Shown one piece after another: positions 8,381-14,975 of a stretch of DNA of 27,960 nt. Position numbers and translations under genes: made by a program. The DNA comes from Holosporales bacterium (GTDB lineage: Bacteria; Pseudomonadota; Alphaproteobacteria; BNTO01). The stretch's first letter is position 1; each line of letters starts with the position of its first letter. The notes under the pieces are model-generated. The model had not been told where the DNA came from and did no database searches. It worked only from the letters and a program-made list of their open reading frames with translations. The stretch is taken from contig JAISRQ010000028.1 of assembly GCA_031273545.1 (NCBI GenBank), positions 1 through 27,960 on the forward strand, written 5' to 3'.

Positions 8381-8456
8381 ACTCAAAAGGTTACGGACTT
8401 CTTGGGCCAATAAATGCTTACGATTATTCAGTCTTTGGTTCTCGACCTTTGGGGCG
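8381..8456 (-). repeat. Dispersed palindromic repeat, strong copy (inverted orientation)
   Basis: Colinear with the reverse complement of the coding copy at 22663-22743: CTCAAAAG.TTACGGACT, then the exact 14-mer AAATGCTTACGATT, then a CCTTTGGGGC end. It lies within the 748-bp gene-free stretch 8239-8986. Confidence 0.75.
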
Positions 8457-8519
8457 TTGGTACATGTTTTTTCGTGTTACTACCAACATTTTTTGTTGGG
8501 GCCATGTTTTTCTGTAAAG

Positions 8520-8729
8520 ATGGGTATATACTTAATAACAGGGGGATAGGACAATGAGTTAGAGCTTGACCTCAGCGAAGTAGAGCGATCGTGTAAAAAA
8601 AATGAGAGAACGAGAAAATATCGCTTTCTCGAGGTTTTACTACATCTAGGGAGAATCGAATTCAAATAGACTGGAGGACCCAAAAAGAACGCTGCCAACA
8701 AAGTTAGCAATGTAATTTTCCGTGGATAG
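8520..8729 (+). pseudogene. Possible relic of a ~69-codon gene broken by two TAG stops
   Basis: From ATG 8520 one frame reads 69 codons to TAG 8727 and is interrupted only by two in-frame TAG codons, at codons 10 and 50. Both could derive from CAG (Gln) by one C-to-T change. The conceptual product is charged and helix-like (DLSEVERSCKKNERTRKYRF, then LLHLGRIEFK) and ends TGGPKKNAANKV. I do not recognise a family, and the ribosome site is weak. The call is tentative: the antisense frame is also open here, so chance is possible. The rest of the gene-free stretch (8730-8810, 8898-8986) holds AT-rich sequence and nothing I can name. Confidence 0.25.
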
Positions 8730-8810
8730 AACGTCCGTTAAACTATTGACGCTTACCCATAACTCCGTCTTTTTTTGTTGAAACGCATTTTCTTTTTACT
8801 TGACTATATG

Positions 8811-8897
8811 CCGGGGACCACAATGGTTACGGCCTTAAGAGTGGAGCATCACGAGTGTTCGCTGCGAGAAAAAGTTCGCGATCATTTTGTGAGTGGG
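8811..8897 (+). repeat. Dispersed palindromic repeat, diverged copy
   Basis: Starts CCGGGGACCACAATGGTTACGG and ends TTCGCGATCATTTTGTG, matching the layout AATGATTGCGG ... TTCGCAATCATTTGG of the family. It is upstream of the DUF4167 gene. Confidence 0.5.
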
Positions 8898-8986
8898 GTT
8901 ATTGGCTAGGGGGGTACTATAACGGGTAAGTATATGGTAAGTAATTGTGTTACTGATACAAAAATAAAAAAAGAAGGCAGGATAAT

Positions 8987-9577
8987 ATGAGTTTTCTTCA
9001 TAACAATAATAAAAACAAGCCCACACAAAAGTTTTCTTCGCAAAATGCTACTCAGCAAAAACAGCGAAATCAATCGTTGTATTCAAAGTACATTACGCAA
9101 GGAAAGGACGCTTTGAGCCAAGGAGACTATATCGAGGCCGAGCGCCATTTTCAGAGTGCCGAGCACTGCATTCGACAGGTTAACGTCATAGAGCAAAAGG
9201 AAGGCGGAGCTCGGAATAACAACGAACATTACGTGAACAATGCTTCAACCGAGTTAAACGCGAATGGCCAATTCGACCATCAGGAATACGACAGCGAACA
9301 CTCAGAGAGCTCATCACGCAAAGGAAACAGACGAAGAAGTCCCGGGGAGTTTAATGCGGGGAATCAAGTAAATGAAGGTCAATGCGATTTTGATGATGCT
9401 GAGGGGGCTGATGGGAACGTTTCATATCCACTGGAGCCGCATGAAAACACGCCTAAGCGCCGAACTACACGACGCTCTCCGACGCTTCGAGATCAAAACA
9501 ACGCAGGCGACGCAGGACACTCTCCAACAAAAAAGCGGGAAACAACCCCTAGAAGGACGAGAAATCCGTCAACCTAA
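8987..9577 (+). CDS. DUF4167 domain protein
   Basis: A 196-residue, strongly hydrophilic, low-complexity protein. Residues ~30-68 carry the DUF4167 core: SLYSKYITQGKDALSQGDY, then EAERHFQSAEHCIRQ, matching the family pattern of a YEKY..LA.DA..SGD..EAENYLQHAEHY.RI helix-turn-helix hairpin. The N-terminus is rich in Asn/Gln/Lys. The C-terminal half is disordered and Arg/Ser/Thr-rich (RRRSPGEF, PKRRTTRRSP, RETTPRRTRNPS), as is common in this alphaproteobacterial family, which is often described as possibly nucleic-acid binding. The function is not established. The ATG follows AGAAGGCAGGATAAT, a fair ribosome site. No signal peptide, unlike almost all neighbours, so it is probably cytosolic and, with ileS, part of the ancestral backbone. 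Confidence 0.85.
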   Translation: MSFLHNNNKNKPTQKFSSQNATQQKQRNQSLYSKYITQGKDALSQGDYIEAERHFQSAEHCIRQVNVIEQKEGGARNNNEHYVNNASTELNANGQFDHQEYDSEHSESSSRKGNRRRSPGEFNAGNQVNEGQCDFDDAEGADGNVSYPLEPHENTPKRRTTRRSPTLRDQNNAGDAGHSPTKKRETTPRRTRNPST

Positions 9578-9584
9578 CCTCTAG

Positions 9585-9658
9585 ACCCCAATGATTGCGG
9601 GATAGAAACTGAGATGTCATAAGCGCGTGTTGGGGCCAAGAAATCCGCAACGGCCCCG
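9585..9658 (+). repeat. Dispersed palindromic repeat
   Basis: Begins ACCCCAATGATTGCGGG, 8 bp after the DUF4167 stop, and ends AATCCGCAACGGCCCCGG. It shares AATGATTGCGG with the copies at 10837, 14051 (AATGATTGTGG) and 14128, and probably forms the 3'-end hairpin of the preceding gene. Confidence 0.6.
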
Positions 9659-9735
9659 GTGTAACGCTTCCTTAGTTATTCTGTGGTACAGTCGCTCAAG
9701 TGATTAGTGTAACTTTTTAACGCCAGGAGAATAGC
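9659..9735 (+). promoter_or_regulatory. Ankyrin-cluster promoter cassette, copy 1
   Basis: A ~75-bp block recurs before all four ankyrin genes. Here GTGTAACGCTT is at the left; a -10-like TACAGT (9687-9692) lies 49 bases before the ATG; a second TTAGTGTAAC follows, then CCAGGAGAATAGC with the ribosome site. The -35 position (17 bases upstream) reads ACGCTT and is conserved among copies, though it is not canonical. Confidence 0.65.
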
Positions 9736-10803
9736 ATGCTTAGCAAAATTATAGTTGGAAGTTTTTGCGTTTTGGGAAGTGCTAGCGCATTCGCAATGGA
9801 CAGCTTCAGTACAGCGCTTTCCCTACAACCGCAGGAAAATTTAACGCAAGATGAGATACGTGAACTATCAGAGAATGGAAGAAAGTTGGCTCGCTCCGTA
9901 TTTTTCCGTAATGCAGACGAAGTGACGGCGCTCCTTGAGGCATGCAACTGTGGACAGTTAAAACTTGATATTAATGCCCCAGCTCCAATAGTGGGGGACG
10001 ACTTTCAACCAGCCTTGCACCATGCAGCGGGATCGCGTAATACACGCGGTGTGGGAGAAATCATAAGATTGTTAGTAGAATTAGGAGGAGCCTCTGTAAA
10101 CGTGTTACATAACGGAGACACGCCATTAGACGTCGCAGTTCAGAATATGCACATTGACATTTGCGAAGTATTAAATGATCTAGGAGGAAAGATCCACGGA
10201 CGCACATACGTGCAGTTAGATCATTCGTTCGAACTAGCCTGTAATAGAGGTGACGATCTCCTTAAATATAAAAAGCTAAAGGACTTTGTTAAAAAGATTG
10301 AATTGATAGATGAAACTAGCTCAATAGAAAGAGGAACGCTCGCTCTGAATGAACATTACTTGAAGGCCGCTATAAATTCCGGTGAGCTAGGCACAGTAAA
10401 AGCGCTCATTGATGCACACAGGCGTGGACAGTTTAGACTTGATGATCACAGTACAGCGTTGCACGTTGCAGTGTCACATCAAGAACATAGGATAGATATC
10501 TTAAAATTGTTAGTAAACGAGGAAGTAATTGATATAAACGTGTTACATAACGGAGAGACCCCAGCAGACCTTGCAGGCCGGTTAATACAAGTTGACGAGT
10601 ACGAAGTGTTGTATAAACGAGGAGGAAAGATTCACAGAAGCACACCTGGGATAGTAAGGTCCGCAATTGGTTGTGGAATGCGACTTTGTTGGGAGCCACT
10701 TGACGAGAATTATTGTGAGACAGATTACAGACGCAGATACCGTCATTTTCCTCATTTGGTACGACTAATTGAAATGGTCGAAAAAAGTGAGTTTATTGAT
10801 TAG
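9736..10803 (+). CDS. Secreted ankyrin-repeat protein, 355 aa, paralogue 1
   Basis: Signal peptide MLSKIIVGSFCVLGSASAFA, with a clear AFA cleavage site after ~20 residues. The mature protein has two copies of a family-specific module of ~140-150 residues. Each begins with an ankyrin-like helix pair ending G..KLDIN or G.FRLDD. It continues with ALHHAA or ALHVAVSH, EIIRLLVE or DILKLLVN, VNVLHNG.TPLDVA or INVLHNGETPADLA, and closes with GGKIH and a C-terminal helix ending F.KKIELID or MVEKSEFID. Ankyrin repeats bind proteins; exported ankyrin proteins of intracellular bacteria often act on host targets, which is the likely but unproven role. The ATG has an AGGAG site at ideal spacing. First of four tandem paralogues. 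Confidence 0.88.
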   Translation: MLSKIIVGSFCVLGSASAFAMDSFSTALSLQPQENLTQDEIRELSENGRKLARSVFFRNADEVTALLEACNCGQLKLDINAPAPIVGDDFQPALHHAAGSRNTRGVGEIIRLLVELGGASVNVLHNGDTPLDVAVQNMHIDICEVLNDLGGKIHGRTYVQLDHSFELACNRGDDLLKYKKLKDFVKKIELIDETSSIERGTLALNEHYLKAAINSGELGTVKALIDAHRRGQFRLDDHSTALHVAVSHQEHRIDILKLLVNEEVIDINVLHNGETPADLAGRLIQVDEYEVLYKRGGKIHRSTPGIVRSAIGCGMRLCWEPLDENYCETDYRRRYRHFPHLVRLIEMVEKSEFID

Positions 10804-10836
10804 CCTGCTATCGCTCCTGGGCAAAACCCAGCATGT

Positions 10837-10918
10837 CCCGGGGGCCCCCAATGAATGCGGCTCGAAAATTTAAGGATTATCAGCGTTTTATCCAATAATG
10901 AATTCGCAACCATTTGAC
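10837..10918 (+). repeat. Dispersed palindromic repeat, strong copy
   Basis: Starts CCGGGGGCCCCCAATGAATGCGG and ends AATTCGCAACCATTTGA, giving inverted ends around a divergent centre containing GGATTATCAGCGTTTTATCC. It lies 3' of the first ankyrin gene and abuts the promoter cassette of the next. Confidence 0.65.
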
Positions 10919-10921
10919 TTC

Positions 10922-10997
10922 GTGTAACACTTTCTTTACTATTGTCTTGTATAATCACTATTATAATTAGTGTAACTGTTTATATCAGGAGGATAAA
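10922..10997 (+). promoter_or_regulatory. Ankyrin-cluster promoter cassette, copy 2
   Basis: GTGTAACACTT, then a perfect TATAAT at 10950-10955, 48 bases before the ATG, then TTAGTGTAAC and TCAGGAGGATAAA with the ribosome site. A second TATAAT sits 12 bases downstream (10962-10967). Aligns with the cassettes at 9659, 12938 and 14210. Confidence 0.7.
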
Positions 10998-12860
10998 ATG
11001 TTTAGAAATATTATGCTTGGAAGTTTTTGTATTTTATGGGGGGCTAGCGTATTTGTGGCAGAAGGTAGCGCGACAACGCCTGCCATACAACAGCAAGAAG
11101 GTTGGACGCAAGAGGAAAAAGATGAGCTATTACGTAATGGAGAGGCGTTGGAGGCTGCCATATGTAACAATCAAGTAGATAAGGTAAGGGAGCTCATTGA
11201 GAAGTACAATCACGGAGGCTTAAAACTTGATATTAATAACATAACGTCAAAAGGGTCCCTTGAACAAACAATTCAAATACCCGCCTTGCACATTGCGTCT
11301 AAATATGGCAGAGGACAGGAAGGAGTAGAGATCGTAAAGTTATTAGCAGGCGCAAATGAAGCGAATGTAAACGTACTTTATCAAGGCCGAACTCCAGCAG
11401 ACGTTGCTGCTGCGTTGCGGAAAGTTGACATTTACGAAGCGTTAAAGAACCTGGGTGGAAAGATTAACAATACTACGCGTTTTATTATGAATTGTATGGC
11501 AGGACAAGCTTTTCGTTTTGGCGAAAAACTGACCGAGGACGAGTATGAACACCTAAAGGGCTTGGTTGAAGATACTGAGTTGATAGGTGTATTTGCAGAT
11601 AGATCTGCTCCCGCAGCTTCTCCTGTTACAAGAGGAGGGTTAGAGCGCCCTGCTGAAACCTTTATAAAATGGCATGATAAAAGGCCCGGTTTTCCTATGA
11701 TTGATATGAAAAAAAATGGTAGATTTCAACAAGGCCAGCATAAAGAAAGCGCATCACCTCGCTTCACAGGTCAAGTAGGTGGAGGGGGCTCTGGCGTGTG
11801 CAGATTTGGACAGCGTAAATTTGGCACCCCAACCGTAACTTCACGATGGCAAGGGGGTTATATGCAAGGGAGTGACGAAGAAAAGTTGTATTTCGCCATG
11901 CTTGTCAATAAGGCAGGTAGAGCAAGAGAACTGATTGAAGCACACAATGAGGGACGGATCACACTTGATATTAATGCCCCAATAAAGGAGCCCTCGAATT
12001 GTGACCCATCCCCACTCTTGCACCATGCAGTGATGTTACATGATTTAGAGATTTTAGAATTATTAGCAAGTGCCAGAGGAGCGGACGTAAACGTATTACA
12101 TGACGGCGAAACGCCCGCAGACGTTGCAGCTAAGCATATGCGAGTTGACTTTTACGAAGCGCTGAAGAAACGAGGTGGAAAGATTCACGCGCGCACGCGT
12201 GCTATAGTAAATGGTAGGGCAGGGCAGCTTTATTATCCTTCTTTTGGCGACCAAGGTAACGACAAACTGCCTGAGGATGAGTATCAACACCTAAAGAACT
12301 TGGTCCAAGGAACTGACTTGCTAGATGAAGGGACGTTAACAGAAAGGGAGCTGTTGAAGAATGACGGTGAATTACGTCGGGCCATATCTTGGAAGCAAGT
12401 AAATTTAGTAAAGGCGTTACTTGACGCATACAGGAGTGGACAGCTAAGACTTAATATTAATGGTTCAGTAAATGGCCCCATCTATTCCCCGTCCTATTTG
12501 CACATTGCCATGGAATCGTCAAATCCAACGCAGGAACATACAGAGATCGTAAAATTGCTAGTAGGCGTAGAAGGGATTGAGGTAAACGTATCATATCGGT
12601 GCAGAACACCAGCAGACATTGCAGCTGAGAAAATGTTTGTTGACGCTTATGATGTGCTACGTAAAAACGGAGGGAAAATCCACGAAGATGTGCGTAATGA
12701 CATAATTAACCGGGTCGGACGTTTTGGGCGCAGAGAATATACTGAAAATCCTGATTATTCACGGCTAGTGAGTATGGTCCAAGAAACTGGGGTGATTCCA
12801 GCTGAAAGATTCGGCATGTTTGGAGGAGGTTTCGTTCCCTCGGGAGGCTTCAAACGATAA
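10998..12860 (+). CDS. Secreted ankyrin-repeat protein, 620 aa, paralogue 2 (three modules)
   Basis: Signal peptide MFRNIMLGSFCILWGASVFV, then three copies of the family module, each ending in NVLY/NVLH/NVSY..G/CRTPADVA or TPADIA, then GGKI(H/N) and a closing helix (LVEDTELIG, LVQGTDLLD, MVQETGVIP). Modules 1 and 2 are separated by a linker of ~80 residues (about 205-290) rich in Gly, Arg, Pro and Phe (RFTGQVGGGGSGVCRFGQRK), absent from the paralogues. The C-terminus ends in a Gly/Phe-rich tail (FGMFGGGFVPSGGFKR) instead of the usual ELID. The linker may be disordered or may bind a partner. Good AGGAGG ribosome site. The family's likely role is protein binding outside the bacterial cytoplasm (inference). 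Confidence 0.88.
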   Translation: MFRNIMLGSFCILWGASVFVAEGSATTPAIQQQEGWTQEEKDELLRNGEALEAAICNNQVDKVRELIEKYNHGGLKLDINNITSKGSLEQTIQIPALHIASKYGRGQEGVEIVKLLAGANEANVNVLYQGRTPADVAAALRKVDIYEALKNLGGKINNTTRFIMNCMAGQAFRFGEKLTEDEYEHLKGLVEDTELIGVFADRSAPAASPVTRGGLERPAETFIKWHDKRPGFPMIDMKKNGRFQQGQHKESASPRFTGQVGGGGSGVCRFGQRKFGTPTVTSRWQGGYMQGSDEEKLYFAMLVNKAGRARELIEAHNEGRITLDINAPIKEPSNCDPSPLLHHAVMLHDLEILELLASARGADVNVLHDGETPADVAAKHMRVDFYEALKKRGGKIHARTRAIVNGRAGQLYYPSFGDQGNDKLPEDEYQHLKNLVQGTDLLDEGTLTERELLKNDGELRRAISWKQVNLVKALLDAYRSGQLRLNINGSVNGPIYSPSYLHIAMESSNPTQEHTEIVKLLVGVEGIEVNVSYRCRTPADIAAEKMFVDAYDVLRKNGGKIHEDVRNDIINRVGRFGRREYTENPDYSRLVSMVQETGVIPAERFGMFGGGFVPSGGFKR

Positions 12861-12930
12861 TCGCAGCGCAGAGAAAACGGAAGGATTTTGAGTATTTAAT
12901 TCCTCAAAAAAATTGTAATCATTTTTGAGA
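12861..12930 (+). repeat. Possible degenerate copy of the dispersed palindrome
   Basis: Begins TCGCAGCGCAGAGAAAACGGAAGGATT next to the stop codon and ends AATTGTAATCATTTTTGAGA, recalling the GCGG ... AAGGATT ... CGCAATCATTTGG layout. Clearly eroded. Confidence 0.35.
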
Positions 12931-12937
12931 TTAGGAA

Positions 12938-13011
12938 TTACACCTCCTGAATCATTCTTTCGTATAATTAGCGTTATGGTTAGTGTAGTTTTTTTGTATT
13001 AGGAGAATAGA
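12938..13011 (+). promoter_or_regulatory. Ankyrin-cluster promoter cassette, copy 3
   Basis: ATCATTCTTTCGTATAATTA with TATAAT at 12963-12968, 49 bases before the ATG, then GGTTAGTGTAG and TTAGGAGAATAGA. The left GTGTAAC element is diverged here (TTACACC). Confidence 0.68.
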
Positions 13012-14016
13012 ATGCTTAGGAAAATTGTAGTTGGGAGTTTTTGTGTTTTTGGATGTGCTAGCGTACTTGTAACGGGCAATAGCAGTACAGCGCCTGCCTC
13101 ACAACAGCAGGAATTAACAAAAGAGGAGTTGTTTAACGCCGTATGTCGCGTCGACGTAGGTAAGGTTAAAGAGCTCCTTGAGGTATACAAAAGTGGACAG
13201 TCGAAGTTTGATATTAATACTCCATTAGCTTCACCAGGGCGCGCCAGAGTACCGGCATTGCACTGGGCACTGCCAGCGGGATACAAAGAAACACCGGAGA
13301 GGTTAGAGATCTTAAAATTGTTATTAGATGTAGAAGGAATCAATGTAAACGTGTTGTACTGTGGACGAACGCCACTAGATCAGGCGATTGTTTTTCGTCT
13401 CATTGGCATTTGCAAAATGTTGCTTGAACGGGGGGGAAAGATCCACGAGCGGATACGTGTGAGCGTAGGTAGTGCGGGAGAACATTATGACCAAGAGCTA
13501 GTAGACTTGGTCAACAGAGCCGAGTCGATAAATGAAGCATCTTTAACGAGAAAAGAACGAATGGCAAATGATGGAGATTTATCTGTAGCTATAAGTAGTG
13601 GCAAAGTGGAACGTGTTAAGGCGCTCATTAATGCGGCCAAAAGTGGGCGGTTGAATATTGATATTAATGCCTGTGCAGATGAATCTTCGCCACCACCTTT
13701 GTTCCATGCCGCATCGTTGCCGGGTCTGTTCAAGGGTTGCTGGACGAAAGATGTCTTAGAATTCTTAGTAACCGTGGAAGGAATTGATTTAAACGTGATA
13801 TATAGGGAACGGACGCCAGCAGACGCTGCAGCTTTGGATCTGGTTGTCGACAATTTCGAAGTATTACATAAAGCAGGAGCAAAGATGCACAGACGTGTGC
13901 GTGATGAAGTCGCTTCTAAGGGAAAAGATCCTTGTCGTAGGTATGGCACACGTTCTAATGATCCTGAGTATATACGACTAATGAATATGGTCAATAAAAC
14001 TGAGTTGATTGATTAA
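13012..14016 (+). CDS. Secreted ankyrin-repeat protein, 334 aa, paralogue 3
   Basis: Signal peptide MLRKIVVGSFCVFGCASVLV, almost the same as in the decayed fourth copy. Two family modules follow. The first has KFDINTPLAS, PALHWAL, EILKLLLDVEGINVNVLY, GRTPLDQA, GGKIHERIR and closing LVNRAESIN. The second has NIDINACAD, LFHAASL, VLEFLVTVEGIDLNVIY, RTPADAAA, AGAKMHRRVR and closing MVNKTELID. These are degenerate ankyrin repeats embedded in a larger conserved unit. The ATG follows TTAGGAGAATAGA, the standard start context of the cluster. The same export and binding role as its neighbours is likely. The 270 bp after it hold two dispersed palindromes and the next promoter cassette. Confidence 0.87.
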   Translation: MLRKIVVGSFCVFGCASVLVTGNSSTAPASQQQELTKEELFNAVCRVDVGKVKELLEVYKSGQSKFDINTPLASPGRARVPALHWALPAGYKETPERLEILKLLLDVEGINVNVLYCGRTPLDQAIVFRLIGICKMLLERGGKIHERIRVSVGSAGEHYDQELVDLVNRAESINEASLTRKERMANDGDLSVAISSGKVERVKALINAAKSGRLNIDINACADESSPPPLFHAASLPGLFKGCWTKDVLEFLVTVEGIDLNVIYRERTPADAAALDLVVDNFEVLHKAGAKMHRRVRDEVASKGKDPCRRYGTRSNDPEYIRLMNMVNKTELID

Positions 14017-14050
14017 CTTTATTGGTCCCCGATAAAATTTCAGCATATCT

Positions 14051-14118
14051 GAGGGCCCCCAATGATTGTGGCGTCATGGGCGCTTGATTTGCTCGAAGAT
14101 CCGCATTCATTTGGGGAG
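14051..14118 (+). repeat. Dispersed palindromic repeat
   Basis: GAGGGCCCCCAATGATTGTGG at the left, ATCCGCATTCATTTGGGG at the right. Near-inverted ends around a shortened centre. First of two direct-orientation copies in one spacer. Confidence 0.6.
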
Positions 14119-14127
14119 TGATATCAG

Positions 14128-14209
14128 GGGGCCCTAAATGATTGCGGCTCAGGAACTGGAGGATTGTGGCCGTTTTACTAGCTTAGGCATTTGCAATCAT
14201 TTCGGCCCG
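14128..14209 (+). repeat. Dispersed palindromic repeat, strong copy
   Basis: GGGGGCCCTAAATGATTGCGGCTCAG at the left and TTTGCAATCATTTCGGCCC at the right form the inverted ends; the centre has GGAGGATTGTGGCCGTTTTA. Followed directly by the promoter cassette at 14210. Confidence 0.68.
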
Positions 14210-14286
14210 GTGTGATGCTTTCTTAATCATTCTTTCGTATGATTGCTATAGGGTTTAGTATAAATTTTTTACATTAGGAGAATAGA
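14210..14286 (+). promoter_or_regulatory. Ankyrin-cluster promoter cassette, copy 4 (before the pseudogene)
   Basis: GTGTGATGCTTTCTTAATCATTCTTTCGTATGAT, with TATGAT at 14238-14243, 49 bases before the ATG, then GTTTAGTATAAATT and TTAGGAGAATAGA. It is well kept although the gene it serves is broken. Confidence 0.65.
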
Positions 14287-14768
14287 ATGCTTAGGAAAAT
14301 AGTAGTTGGGAGTTTTTGTATAAGGAGCCGATATAAACGTGTTACACAACGGCGACACGCCAGCAGACGTTGCGGCTAGGTTTACGCTCGTTGATGCTTA
14401 CGAAGCGTTGCAGAAACTAGAAGGAAAGATTCACGAACGTACACGTACTTGCAGTGTCGTCTACACTTGGTACAGAAGATGATAGGGCAGAGATTTTACA
14501 ATTGTTAGTTAATATAGAAGGAGTTGACGTGAACGTGTTGCACTACGGCCAAACGCCAGCAGACGCTGCAGCTATGTCTCTGCAAGTTAACGCTTATAGC
14601 ATGTTATGTAAAAAGGGAGGAAAAATCCACAGCTGTTTATATGATAGAATAACTAGTGTGATCGGAATATCTGATAACCCTGAACATATACAGCTAAGGG
14701 ACATGGTTAAAAAAACTACGTTGATAGATCCTCCCAGAGCAAAATCTAACATAGGGAGGCCCCAATAG
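14287..14768 (+). pseudogene. Decayed ankyrin paralogue 4
   Basis: The ATG and first 11 codons (MLRKIVVGSFC) match paralogue 3, then the frame jumps into sequence coding, one frame over, GADINVLHNGDTPADVAARF and KIHERTRT. The start frame itself stops at TAG 14377 after 30 codons. A third frame resumes near 14445 with LAVSSTLG, AEILQLLVNIEGVDVNVLHY, TPADAAA, GGKIHS and MVKKTTLID, ending at TAG 14766. So three pieces of a module-containing gene are joined in three frames, best explained by at least two internal deletions. The 104-residue frame from GTG 14454 lacks a signal peptide and ribosome site and is unlikely to be a separate gene. Confidence 0.85.
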
Positions 14769-14908
14769 CCCTTACCACCCTACGGGGTCATACGAACAGT
14801 CAAATTAGAAATGGGGTGTTGCTACTTATTGGCCACGACTAAATAGTATTTACTCCTTTATTCGTAAGTCTAAAATTCGTATTGTGGAAAGTACTTGATT
14901 TTTTATAC

Positions 14909-14938
14909 TTGATTATAGAAGTACAATGCCGATATAGT
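14909..14938 (+). promoter_or_regulatory. Promoter of the first metallopeptidase-LRR gene
   Basis: TTGATT (14909-14914), 18-base spacer, TATAGT (14933-14938). The block TATACTTGA...N18...TTAATA aligns with the region before the second LRR gene, which supports it. A GAGGA ribosome site at 14962-14966 precedes the ATG. Confidence 0.6.
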
Positions 14939-14975
14939 TAATAGTATAAAATGCAGCTATTGAGGATTACAATAT

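Noticed and set aside
14454..14768. Separate 104-aa ankyrin gene
   Set aside because: No ribosome site or signal peptide; it is the 3' remnant of the decayed fourth ankyrin paralogue.
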